From NCBI GenBank assembly GCA_963798795.1, contig CAWCUZ010000001.1:1054001-1118000 (forward strand): a stretch of DNA of 64,000 bases, given 5' to 3'. Origin of the DNA: CAWCUZ01 sp963798795 (lineage in GTDB: Bacteria; Acidobacteriota; Vicinamibacteria; Vicinamibacterales; SCN-69-37). Numbering within the stretch: position 1 is the stretch's first letter; every line of letters begins with the position of its first letter. The translations under genes were made by a program, and so were the position numbers. Below the pieces are notes generated by a model. The model was not told where the DNA came from. It did not search any database and worked only from the letters and a program-made list of their open reading frames with translations. Shown here piece after piece: positions 36,713 through 44,528 of the stretch.

Positions 36713-37303
36713 TCACGCGAACACGCACTCCCTGCCGAGCGCCTCCCGCAGCCGGGCGAGGTACTCCTCCCGCGGAATCTCCACCGCCCCGAACTGCTCG
36801 AGGTGCTCCGTTGTCCACTGCGTGTCGAGCATCGCGAAGCCGCGCCGGCACAGCCGATCGACCAGCGCCACGAGCGCGACTTTCGAGGCGTCCGTTTCCC
36901 GGTGGAACATCGACTCGCCGAAGAATGCGCCGCCCAGGTGCACGCCGTAGAGCCCGCCCGCCAGCCCATCGCCGTGCCAGGCCTCGACCGAGTGCGCGAT
37001 CCCCATCCGGTGCAGCGCCTTGTAGCTCTCCACGATGGTCTCGCTGATCCACGTCCCTTCGCCCGGGCGCTCGGCGCACGCGCGCATCACGGCCTCGAAC
37101 GCCGTGTCGACGCGAATCTCGAACCGGCCGCCGCGCACCACCCGCGCGAGCCGCGCCGGCACGTGGAACGTGTCAAGGGGCAGGACGCCGCGCGGGTCGG
37201 GTGAGAACCACCCGATCTGCCCGTCTTCCAGCGCCATCGGGAAGATGCCCTCGCGATAGGCCCGCACGAGGAGGGCCGGGTTGATCGCGCGTGGCGTGTG
37301 CAT
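36713..37303 (-). CDS. aat: Leucyl/phenylalanyl-tRNA--protein transferase
   Basis: 196 residues, a little short of the Escherichia coli enzyme (234) but with complete conserved blocks: YREGIFPMALEDGQIGWFSP near the start, GTWISETIVESYKALHRMG, HSVEAWHGDGLAGGLYGVHL, GAFFGESMFHRETDASKVAL and FAMLDTQWTTEHLEQFGAVE. It moves Leu or Phe from tRNA to N-terminal Lys/Arg of proteins so that ClpS-ClpAP degrades them (N-end rule). ClpS/ClpA genes are not in the window. It is followed 52 bp upstream on the same strand by the threonine-dehydrogenase-like gene. Confidence 0.95.
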   Translation of the reverse strand: MHTPRAINPALLVRAYREGIFPMALEDGQIGWFSPDPRGVLPLDTFHVPARLARVVRGGRFEIRVDTAFEAVMRACAERPGEGTWISETIVESYKALHRMGIAHSVEAWHGDGLAGGLYGVHLGGAFFGESMFHRETDASKVALVALVDRLCRRGFAMLDTQWTTEHLEQFGAVEIPREEYLARLREALGRECVFA

Positions 37304-37355
37304 GGATCTCAGTGCCGTTTCGGCATCGAATCGAGGATACCTGCCGGCCGCGGCG

Positions 37356-38372
37356 TCAGCAGTACGTCCGCCGAATCGAGGGAATCAGGTACTCGCGAAA
37401 GGCGCGCCCGAAATCGAAGCGCGGCGCAAATCCCCAGTCGCGGCGAGCCGGCGCGTCGTCCACGTCGGCCGGCCAGGTGTCGACGATGCCCTGGCGCTTG
37501 GCGTCCACCTGGAAGGAGATGTCGGCCGACGGGAAGGCGCGGATCACTTCGGCGCGCACCTCCTCGGCCGTCGGCGCGAACGCGCCGACGTTGTAGGCCG
37601 TCTGCGACAGCGACGCCCGCGACGCCCGTGCCAGCGCCAGCAGCGCCTCCACGCCATCGGGCATCGCCATGAACGGAATGCGCGTGTCGGCGCGGACAAA
37701 ACAGGCGTAGGGCTCGCCGCGCGCCGCGGCATGGATCATCTCGGGGGCAAAATCGGACGTGCCGCCCGACGGCATCGTGGCGGCGGAAATCAGCCCCGGG
37801 AACCGGACCGCTCGAAAGTCCACGCGCCCGTGCGGCGCGTCGGCGCTCAATTGCTTGTAGTGGTGCGCGTAGTATCGCCCGAGCTCCTCGCAGTACAGCT
37901 TGTTGCACCCGTACATCGTCGTCGGATGCGTCCACTGGTCTTCACCGACGCGCCCGGCTTGCGTCTTGATCTCGAGGCTCGGCAGCCCGTACACCGCAAT
38001 CGACGAGGGATACAGGAAGATCACGGGCCGGCCGTGCGACTCCGCCTGGTGCTGCGCGAACTCGAGGAGGTTCAGCGTGCCCTCGACGTTCACCTCGTGC
38101 GCGGTCACCGGCGAGAACTCGGACCGGGTCGACAGCAGCGCGGCCAGGTGAAAGACACGATCGACCTCGAACTCGGCCACCAGGCGCTCGAGCAGCGGCC
38201 GGTCGAGAATCGACCCGGTCATCTCGCGGGCGACGTGGGGCGACAGCGCCGGGTCGAGCGGCGACAGGTCGAGGGTGACGATGGCGGTCTGCGGGTCGTC
38301 GGCGAGACGGGCGATCAGCCCGTGACCGATTTCGCCGCCGGCGCCGGTGATGAGCACGGCAGGTTTACGCAC
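37356..38372 (-). CDS. NAD-dependent SDR, L-threonine 3-dehydrogenase-like
   Basis: 338 residues, GTG start (38372). Extended SDR (NAD-dependent epimerase) fold: VLITGAGGEIGHGL glycine loop, FHLAALLSTRSE, PSSIAVYG (Ser) and the Tyr/Lys pair in YGCNKLYCEELG (YxxxK). The FPGLISAATMPSGGTSDFAP block with HAAARGEPYACFV matches the short-chain L-threonine 3-dehydrogenases, which make 2-amino-3-ketobutyrate. The usual partner kbl is not beside it. UDP-sugar epimerase is the less likely alternative. TAGAAT sits 8 nt before the GTG, so the gene may be leaderless. Confidence 0.8.
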   Translation of the reverse strand: MRKPAVLITGAGGEIGHGLIARLADDPQTAIVTLDLSPLDPALSPHVAREMTGSILDRPLLERLVAEFEVDRVFHLAALLSTRSEFSPVTAHEVNVEGTLNLLEFAQHQAESHGRPVIFLYPSSIAVYGLPSLEIKTQAGRVGEDQWTHPTTMYGCNKLYCEELGRYYAHHYKQLSADAPHGRVDFRAVRFPGLISAATMPSGGTSDFAPEMIHAAARGEPYACFVRADTRIPFMAMPDGVEALLALARASRASLSQTAYNVGAFAPTAEEVRAEVIRAFPSADISFQVDAKRQGIVDTWPADVDDAPARRDWGFAPRFDFGRAFREYLIPSIRRTYC

Positions 38373-38380
38373 GAAGGCGC

Positions 38381-38386
38381 ATTCTA
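38381..38386 (-). promoter_or_regulatory. TAGAAT -10 box, 8 nt before the threonine-dehydrogenase-like GTG
   Basis: TAGAAT on the minus strand, then GCGCCTTC, then GTG. There is no ribosome-binding site, consistent with a leaderless transcript. Confidence 0.45.
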
Positions 38387-38394
38387 GCCGCGCT

Positions 38395-39252
38395 CTACAG
38401 ATTCCGCATCAGGATCAGCCCGTGCACGACCGACGCCACGATCGACAGCAGCGACAGGCCGAGACAGGCGAGCGCGACGACCAGGTGGTCGATGCGCTCG
38501 GGCTTGAGCGGGTCGAGCAGTTGCGCCGCGAGGAAGCCGCCGGCAAAGCCGCCGGCGTGCGCGTAGTTGTCCACGCCGCGCATGACGAGGCCGAACACGA
38601 ACAGGATCACCGCGTAGTACAGCGCCTGCGAGTGCACGACCCGCGACCCGGTGCGTCGCCCGTAATAGACGAGCGCCCCGAGCAGGCCGAAAATCGCCGC
38701 GGAGGCGCCGACCGTCAGCTGCGCCCCCTGCAGCATCGGCAGGAACGGCAGGTAGGCGCCGGCCGTCGACGTGACGGCGAATCCCACCGCGCCCGCCACC
38801 GTGTAAATGATGACCATCCGGCCCGGCCCGTACAGCTCCGCCACTTCCGGCGCGAGCTGCCGAATCCACAGCAGGTTGAAGAGGATGTGCAGCACGCCGC
38901 CGTGCAGCCACGACGCGCTGACGATCGTCCACCAGCGGTGCAGCCCGAAGACCGGCCCCGCACCGCTCGCGCCGAACAGGAACAGACTCTGGGCGCTGGG
39001 CACCAGAAAGTCGAGTCCGCCGCCGGCGACCGTCGGCCCCGACCACAGCAGCGTCAGCACGTACACGACGACGCACGTGGCGGTGACGAACGGGACGAAG
39101 CCGAGATCCTGACCGAGCCGCCGGATCGCCGGCGCGAATCCCCAGAGCCCGGGGTTGCGCCGGCCGCAGTGGTAGCACCGATCGTCGTTGACCCCGACCA
39201 GATAGCCGCAAGACACACAGACAACCGAGCCACTGGTCTGACGCTTGAACAT
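38395..39252 (-). CDS. Rhomboid intramembrane serine protease with N-terminal zinc ribbon
   Basis: 285 residues. Residues 1-35 hold two CxxC pairs (CVSCGY and CYHCGR), a double-zinc-ribbon head not found in classic GlpG. The rhomboid core has about six TM helices: HGGVLHILFNLLWIRQL (HxxxN), GASAAIFGLLG (catalytic Ser) and NYAHAGGFAGGF (catalytic His). It cleaves membrane proteins near the lipid interface. The substrate is unknown; the zinc head may recognise partners. The start is supported by TATTCT exactly 7 nt upstream. Confidence 0.92.
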   Translation of the reverse strand: MFKRQTSGSVVCVSCGYLVGVNDDRCYHCGRRNPGLWGFAPAIRRLGQDLGFVPFVTATCVVVYVLTLLWSGPTVAGGGLDFLVPSAQSLFLFGASGAGPVFGLHRWWTIVSASWLHGGVLHILFNLLWIRQLAPEVAELYGPGRMVIIYTVAGAVGFAVTSTAGAYLPFLPMLQGAQLTVGASAAIFGLLGALVYYGRRTGSRVVHSQALYYAVILFVFGLVMRGVDNYAHAGGFAGGFLAAQLLDPLKPERIDHLVVALACLGLSLLSIVASVVHGLILMRNL

Positions 39253-39259
39253 TCGCCGC

Positions 39260-39265
39260 AGAATA
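39260..39265 (-). promoter_or_regulatory. TATTCT -10 box before the rhomboid gene
   Basis: The minus-strand TATTCT is followed by 7 nt and then ATG 39252. The adjacent plus-strand TAGGAT (39274-39279) serves the divergent epimerase, so both genes appear to start transcripts at or next to their start codons. Confidence 0.5.
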
Positions 39266-39273
39266 GCATGGCG

Positions 39274-39279
39274 TAGGAT
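39274..39279 (+). promoter_or_regulatory. TAGGAT -10 box, 6 nt before the epimerase GTG
   Basis: TAGGAT, then CAGCCC, then GTG 39286. The spacing puts the transcription start at the start codon. No Shine-Dalgarno sequence can fit. Confidence 0.45.
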
Positions 39280-39285
39280 CAGCCC

Positions 39286-40242
39286 GTGCGAGTGCTGGTC
39301 ACCGGCGGTACGGGCTATCTGGGCGGCGCGGTGGTGCGCGTGCTCGCCGAGCGCGGCCACCAGCCGGTCGTCTTCGCGCGGCACGCGTCGTCTGCGCGGC
39401 TGCCGGGCGAGGCGGTCGACGCGGACATCCGCGATCGCGCGGCCCTCGAGCGCGCCGCACACGGCGTCGACGCCATCTGCCACATGGCCGCACTGGTCAA
39501 GGTGTGGCGACCCGATCCGCACGAGTTCGACGAGATCAACATCGGCGGCCTCGACCGCGTGCTGCACGTGGTCGCCGCGCAGGGCGTCCCGCGGCTCGTC
39601 TACACGTCGTCGTTCCTCGCCCGGCCGCCCGCCGGACGCACCGCACCGCTCCAGGCCAACGACTACCAGCGCACCAAGGCGGTCGCGTACGCGCACGCCC
39701 GCCGGGCGCAGCAGTCTGGCGCTCCGATCGTCATTCTGATTCCGGGGCTGATCTACGGTCCCGGCCTGTTGTCGGACGGCAACCTGCTGGGACGCCTGCT
39801 GGCCGATCACTTCGCCAGACGCCTGCCGGGTCTCGTCGGCGCCGATCGGATCTGGTCGTTCGCGTGGGTCGAGGACGTGGCGCAGGCGCACGTGGCGGCT
39901 CTCGAGCACGAGCGCCCGGCGGCGGAGTACACCCTGGGCGGCGACAACGCCCCGCAGATTCGCGCGTTCGAGATCCTCCGGCAGCTCCGGGGTGGACGCC
40001 TGCCCCGCCGCATCCCGGACTGGCTCGCGATCGCCGGCGGCCTCGGCGGCGACGCCTACGCGCGCCTGTTCGGGCGTCCTCCCCTGCTCACTCGCCGCAC
40101 CGTGCAGATCCTCCGGTGCGACTGGCCGCTCGATCATGCGGCGGCCGCGCGGGACCTCGCCTATCGCGTCAGGCCGCTCGCAGACGGCATCGGCCGCACC
40201 GTCGCCGAACTCGACCGAACTGCGGCATCCTCGTCTACGTAG
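39286..40242 (+). CDS. NAD-dependent epimerase/dehydratase (extended SDR)
   Basis: 318 residues from GTG 39286. Rossmann loop VLVTGGTGYLGG near residue 4, DIRDRAAL, HMAALVKVW, the active-site Ser in YTSSFLARP and NDYQRTKAVA (YxxxK) near residue 125. The GLIYGPG motif identifies it as an extended SDR that acts on a nucleotide sugar, flavonoid-type or hydroxysteroid substrate. It cannot be narrowed further. It is divergent from the rhomboid gene, with a shared 33-bp intergenic stretch that contains both -10 elements. The stop codon lies 76 bp before the sigma factor, with no clear terminator. Confidence 0.85.
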   Translation: MRVLVTGGTGYLGGAVVRVLAERGHQPVVFARHASSARLPGEAVDADIRDRAALERAAHGVDAICHMAALVKVWRPDPHEFDEINIGGLDRVLHVVAAQGVPRLVYTSSFLARPPAGRTAPLQANDYQRTKAVAYAHARRAQQSGAPIVILIPGLIYGPGLLSDGNLLGRLLADHFARRLPGLVGADRIWSFAWVEDVAQAHVAALEHERPAAEYTLGGDNAPQIRAFEILRQLRGGRLPRRIPDWLAIAGGLGGDAYARLFGRPPLLTRRTVQILRCDWPLDHAAAARDLAYRVRPLADGIGRTVAELDRTAASSST

Positions 40243-40293
40243 ACTCTCGTACCCGAGCGCGGCCATCGTCGCGCCCCGCGAGTCGAATGGCCT

Positions 40294-40318
40294 AACCGGC
40301 CGATCAGGTGTCCGTCTA
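40294..40318 (+). promoter_or_regulatory. Possible autoregulated ECF promoter of the sigma factor
   Basis: AACC (40294-40297), a 15-nt spacer and CGTCTA (40313-40318) resemble ECF promoters of the GGAACn-N15/16-CGTCTA type. It abuts the ATG at 40319; the next Met (ATG 40328) would then start a leaderless message. This is inference from motif similarity. Confidence 0.35.
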
Positions 40319-40900
40319 ATGAAGCAGATGCATCCGGACGACGCGGCTGCCGTCGCGCGAGCGAAGGGCGGCGACGAGGAGGCCTTTCGGACGCTGGTCG
40401 AACGGCATTCCCGGAGCATCTACCGGCTGGCGTATCGAATGACCGGTCGACCGGAGGATGCCGAAGATGTGGTGCAGGACGCGTTCGTGCGCGCTTACCG
40501 GCAGCTTGGCCGGTTCGAAGCGCGATCGAATTTCGCCACGTGGCTGTACCGGATTGCGTTCAACTGCGCGATTGACCATATGAGAAGCCGCCCGCATCGG
40601 GAGCACTCCGAACCGCACGACACGCTGGAACACCTCGCGCCGCACCAGTCCGGCCCGTCGCTCGATGACCTCGTGTTTGCCGCCGAGATCAACGTGCAGG
40701 TCCAGACGGCCCTCCAGGCGCTCAGCGAGCAGGAACGCGCGGCGTTTCTGATGCGCCACTATCACGGCTGTTCGATCGACGAGATCTGCGGCGTGCTCGG
40801 GCTCAAGTCCAACGCCGCCAAGCACTCGATCTTCCGCGCCGTCCGCAAGATGCGCAGCGCCCTGAAGCCCCTGATGGATGCCCGCCATGCATGCCAGTGA
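40319..40900 (+). CDS. ECF-type RNA polymerase sigma factor
   Basis: 193 residues (ATG 40319, or 40328 if leaderless). Region 2: EEAFRTLVERHSRSIYRLAY, GRPEDAEDVVQDAFVRAYRQ and NFATWLYRIAFNCAIDHMR. Region 4: LQALSEQERAAFLMRHYHG, then CSIDEICGVLGLKSNAAKHS (helix-turn-helix). It follows RpoE-like layout and directs RNA polymerase to specialised promoters, typically for envelope stress. It overlaps the next gene, a putative anti-sigma factor, by 14 bp, the standard arrangement for an ECF/anti-sigma pair. Confidence 0.93.
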   Translation: MKQMHPDDAAAVARAKGGDEEAFRTLVERHSRSIYRLAYRMTGRPEDAEDVVQDAFVRAYRQLGRFEARSNFATWLYRIAFNCAIDHMRSRPHREHSEPHDTLEHLAPHQSGPSLDDLVFAAEINVQVQTALQALSEQERAAFLMRHYHGCSIDEICGVLGLKSNAAKHSIFRAVRKMRSALKPLMDARHACQ

Positions 40901-41681
40901 AGACGACCTGATTCTCCATTTCTACGGCGACGCCGACGGCGAGTCCGCGGCGCGCGTCGACGCGCACCTGGCCGGCTGCGGTGCGTGCCGCCAGACGTTC
41001 AACGAGCTTCAGGACACGCTGAGGCTCGTCGACGCGGCTGCGGTGCCCGAGCCCGGCCCGGCGTTCGAGCGCGTGACGTGGGCTCGGGTGCAGGCCGCCA
41101 TCGGGTCGGCCCGTCCGCGGCGGGCGGCCTGGTGGACCACCCGCCCGCTGCTCTGGGCCGCGAGCCTCGTCCTCGTAGCGATGGTCAGCGGCGCCGTGGC
41201 CGTGCGGTGGTTCCGGCCTTCGACGGCCGCGTCGACCACGACTGCAACGGCCGGGGCGCGGCCGGGCGCCACCGCCACGGGCGCGGATCGCCCGGCGAGC
41301 CGCACGCGCGAGCGGCTGCTGCTCTCCGCGCTCGACGATCACTTCCAGCAGACGGAGCTGCTGCTCGTCGAGATCATGAATTCTCCGGCGGCGGGCGGCG
41401 AACTGCAGTTCGAGCGGCAAACGGCCGGCGACCTCGTCGCGTCAAACCGGCTGTACCACGAGACGGCCGTCATGAACGGCGACGTGAGGCTGGCGCAGAT
41501 GCTCGAGGATCTGGAAACCGTGCTCGTCGAAGTGGCGCACGCGCCGGCCCGGGTCGAAGCCGCCGACCTGACCTCCCTGCGCGACCGGATCACGGACGAC
41601 AGTCTGCTCTTCAAGGTGCGGGCCGTCTCGAGCGAGGTTCGTAAGCGCCAGCGCGATTTGATTTCGGACGCCAGTGAGTGA
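40887..41681 (+). CDS. Putative zinc-finger anti-sigma factor
   Basis: 264 residues. N-terminal anti-sigma zinc-finger-like segment: HFYGDADGESAARVDAHLAGCGACRQTFNE (HxxxCxxC-like, here H...H...CxxC). One TM helix (PLLWAASLVLVAMVSGAVAVRW, about residue 90) separates it from a periplasmic domain rich in helices (residues about 130-264: LLLSALDDHFQQTELLLVEI). This is the topology of RsrA/ZAS-type membrane anti-sigma proteins, which bind the sigma factor inside and sense a periplasmic signal. No named periplasmic domain is recognised. Start ATG 40887 (40878 possible), overlapping the sigma gene. Confidence 0.78.
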   Translation: MHASEDDLILHFYGDADGESAARVDAHLAGCGACRQTFNELQDTLRLVDAAAVPEPGPAFERVTWARVQAAIGSARPRRAAWWTTRPLLWAASLVLVAMVSGAVAVRWFRPSTAASTTTATAGARPGATATGADRPASRTRERLLLSALDDHFQQTELLLVEIMNSPAAGGELQFERQTAGDLVASNRLYHETAVMNGDVRLAQMLEDLETVLVEVAHAPARVEAADLTSLRDRITDDSLLFKVRAVSSEVRKRQRDLISDASE

Positions 41682-41688
41682 GGACCCC

Positions 41689-43314
41689 ATGACACGACTG
41701 CCTGCTTTCGTCGGTTTCGCTCTTCTCGTTCCCGTGGCCGTCGCCGCGCAGCCGGCGCCGCGGCCCGCGCCGCCGGCGCCGCGGCCGACCCAGACGCCGA
41801 TGGTCGTGCCGGCGCCCGCGCCCCGAGTCCTGGCGCCGGAGCTCCCGCCGCTGCCCGAGGTCGCGCTCGCGCCCCGGCCCGATCTGGATCTGATGCCGCT
41901 GGCTCCCCTGCCCATGCTGGCCCCCGTTCCGCCCCAGCGGGTAGTGATCGATCCCGACGCGGTCGACGCCATTCGCCAGGCCGCTGAAGCGGCGCGTGAC
42001 GCCGCGCGCGATGCGCGGCGCGTCGATCTGGATGCGATGCGCCAGGCCATGGACGAAGCGCGCGTCCAGCTGCACGACTTCCGATTCGACATGCCCGACA
42101 TCCACGTGCCCCTGCCGGACGCGCACGTGTGGAGCGACTTCGACCTGCAGGCGTCTCCCTGGGTCACGGCCGACCAGGGCGCCAGCAGCGACGCGAGCCT
42201 CTACAGCAACGGCCTCGGCTACATCCAGCGCCACAACTACGACCAGGCCATCGTCTACTTCGACCGCGCGCTCGCGCGGAAAGGCACGCATGGCGAGGGG
42301 GCCCTGTACTGGAAGGCGTTCGCGCAGTACAAGCTCGGCAAGACCACCGAGGCGCTGGCCGCGATCGCGGACCTGCGCAAGAGCTATCCGCAGAGCTCGT
42401 ACCTGAACGACGCCAAAGTGCTCGAGGCCGACGTCCGGAAACTCGACGGCCAGCCGGTCAACGTGGCCGGCATGGACGACGAGGAGCTGAAGATCCTCGC
42501 CATTCACGGCATCCTGAACGCGGATCCGGATCGGGCGCTGCCCCTGATCGAGGGCGTGCTCAACGCCACGAACTCGTTGTCGGTCAAGAAGGAGGCGCTC
42601 TACGTGCTCGCCGGCAGCGACGACGCGCGCGCGCACCAGATCCTGCTGAAGTACGCCAAGGGCGCGGGGAATCCGGATCTGCAGAGCCTCGCGATCCGGT
42701 ACCTGGCGAGCACGGGCAAGCAGCAGACGACCGCCGCGGAGCTGCGCGAGATCTACGAATCGACCCAGGACCCCGCCATCCGCTCGGCGATCATCGACGC
42801 CTACGCGCGGTCCGGCAACAAGAACGCCCTGTTCACGATCATCAGCTCCAGCGGCAGCACGCCGGTCGCGCTGCGGCAGCGCGCGGTGAACGGCGTCGGC
42901 GACCTGGCGACCCCCCAGGAAATCTGGACGCTCTACCAGAAGGAAGAGAACCGCGATCTGCGGATGCAGATGGTGAGCGCGTTCAGCTCGATGGGCGCGA
43001 TCGACCAGCTGACCGAGGTCGCGAAAACGGAGAAGGACCCGGCGGTGAAGCAGCGCGCCATCCGATCGCTCGGCAACGCCAAGGCCGACAAGACCGGTTC
43101 GGTCCTCACGACAATCTATGCCGCCGATTCCGACAAGGACACGCGCAAGACGATCATCTCGGCGCTCGCGAACCAGGGCAACGCCGAGGCCCTCGTCGCC
43201 CTCGCCCGCAAGGAGACGAGCCTGGATCTGAAGACCGAGATCGTCCGCCGGCTGTCGGACATGGCGCCGAAGTCGAAGGTGGCGGCGGACTATTTGATGG
43301 AAGTCATCAAGTAA
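41689..43314 (+). CDS. Secreted TPR/HEAT-repeat protein
   Basis: 541 residues from ATG 41689 (GTGAGGA upstream; a GTG at 41674 is possible). Signal peptide RLPAFVGFALLVPVAVAAQ, then a strongly Pro/Ala-rich stretch (residues 22-90), a helical Asp/Arg-rich part (RDAARDARRVDLDAMRQA), one TPR (GLGYIQRHNYDQAIVYFDRA) and about ten HEAT-like repeats to the end (for example LKYAKGAGNPDLQSLAIRY and VAKTEKDPAVKQRAIRSL). It is a periplasmic protein-interaction scaffold, with no catalytic motif. The stop codon TAA lies in the first unit of the heptamer array that follows. Confidence 0.8.
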   Translation: MTRLPAFVGFALLVPVAVAAQPAPRPAPPAPRPTQTPMVVPAPAPRVLAPELPPLPEVALAPRPDLDLMPLAPLPMLAPVPPQRVVIDPDAVDAIRQAAEAARDAARDARRVDLDAMRQAMDEARVQLHDFRFDMPDIHVPLPDAHVWSDFDLQASPWVTADQGASSDASLYSNGLGYIQRHNYDQAIVYFDRALARKGTHGEGALYWKAFAQYKLGKTTEALAAIADLRKSYPQSSYLNDAKVLEADVRKLDGQPVNVAGMDDEELKILAIHGILNADPDRALPLIEGVLNATNSLSVKKEALYVLAGSDDARAHQILLKYAKGAGNPDLQSLAIRYLASTGKQQTTAAELREIYESTQDPAIRSAIIDAYARSGNKNALFTIISSSGSTPVALRQRAVNGVGDLATPQEIWTLYQKEENRDLRMQMVSAFSSMGAIDQLTEVAKTEKDPAVKQRAIRSLGNAKADKTGSVLTTIYAADSDKDTRKTIISALANQGNAEALVALARKETSLDLKTEIVRRLSDMAPKSKVAADYLMEVIK

Positions 43315-43347
43315 GGCAGAAGGCAAAAGGCAGAAGGCAGAAGGCAA
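43313..43347. repeat. AAGGCAR heptamer tandem repeat
   Basis: Five contiguous 7-bp units: AAGGCAG, AAGGCAA, AAGGCAG, AAGGCAG, AAGGCAA (43313-43347). The first overlaps the stop codon (TAA, 43312-43314) of the upstream repeat-protein gene. The next start codon is 21 bp past the array. Confidence 0.9.
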
Positions 43348-43367
43348 CAGTTTCGGAGCGCCGCCCT

Positions 43368-44488
43368 ATGCGCGTATTGCTCGCAAGCGCCATGTTGCTG
43401 GCTGCGGCGACGGCCGGCACGGCCTTCCAGGCCCCGGCTGCGCAAGTGCCGTCGCAGATCCAGGTCCAGAACGGCCGGATCGAGCCGCGGCCGGGCACCG
43501 ACATCGCCGCGGAGGCCGCGCGCCTCGCGCCGCCGGCCGGCGCCGATCCGGTCTGGCTCGGCTGGCGCGTGCCCATCGTCGCGGGCGGCCGCGGCGGCTG
43601 CAGCTGGTACGTCGACGACGGCACGGGACCGATGGGAATCCGCGCGTCGGTCCTCGAATCCTCCGGCGCGCGGCTGCCGCAGATTGCGCCGCCGACCGGC
43701 CCCGTGCCGATCGAGGCCGGCACCGGCCTGATGGTGCTCCTCCGCCTGCTGGACGGCCAGGTCGAGCGGATTCGCACGCTCGGAGACGACTGCCCCATCG
43801 ATGCCGGCGGCCGCACCCTGTACCTGGCTCGCCGGCGTCACCCCCGCCGCGAGCCTCGCCTACCTGGACACCCTGACCCACGGCGCCGCGCCGGCCGACA
43901 TGACGCCGAACGCGTGGCGCCGCCGGGCCGAAGCGGCCGTCTCGGCGATTGGCCAGCACGGGGACGCGGCTGCGGACGCACTGCTCGACCGGCTCCTGTC
44001 GACTGCGAATGATGCGGCGCTCCGGCAGCAGGCCGCCTCCGTGCTCGCCTCCACCCGAGGCGCGCACGGGTTCGACGCCGTGCGTCGGGCGATAGCCGCC
44101 GAGCGCGACCCCGCCGTCCGGCGCAGCCTCGTCGTCGCACTGGGCCAGACCCGCCAGCCCCAGACCCCTGAGGCGCTGCTCACCCTGGCGCGCCGCGATG
44201 CCGACGCCAGGGTGCGCAGCGAGGCGGCCTACTACTACGCCGTGCGGGCGGGCCCGGCCGGTGTGGCCAACGTGAAGGCATTGATCGCGAGCGACATGGA
44301 CAGCAGCGTCCGCCGGCGTGCAGTGTCCGGCCTGGCGGCCCTGCCCGGCGACGTGGCGGTTCCGGATTCTGATCGAGCTGGCGCGAACGAGCCAGGACCT
44401 GGAGGTCCGGAAACAGGCCGTCTCGCAGCTCGGCCGCAGCAAGGACGCGCGCGCCGTCGCCTTCCTCGAGGAACTCATCAAGGGCTGA
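43368..44488 (+). CDS. Secreted HEAT-repeat protein, two frameshifts
   Basis: The start ATG 43368 (signal peptide RVLLASAMLLAAATAGTAFQA) opens a frame that carries GWRVPIVAGGRGGCSWYVDD. Near 43825 it switches frame after GGRTLY (next WLAGVTPAASLAYL), and near 44365 it switches again (AALPGDV, then ILIELARTSQDLEVRKQAVS), ending ...FLEELIKG at 44488. The corrected length is about 373 residues. The C-terminal half is HEAT repeats (RRAIAAERDPAVRRSLVVAL, LLTLARRDADARVRSEAAYY). Like the preceding gene it looks like a periplasmic scaffold. Both follow the sigma/anti-sigma pair on the same strand with short gaps. Confidence 0.72.
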
Positions 44489-44528
44489 CGTGCGATACAC
44501 TCCTCAGGTTTACGGAGGAGGTTCCACG

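Noticed and set aside
40228..40239. GTCTACGTAGAC palindrome at the end of the epimerase gene as a terminator
   Set aside because: Six-base arms with no loop and no T-tract, mostly inside coding sequence.
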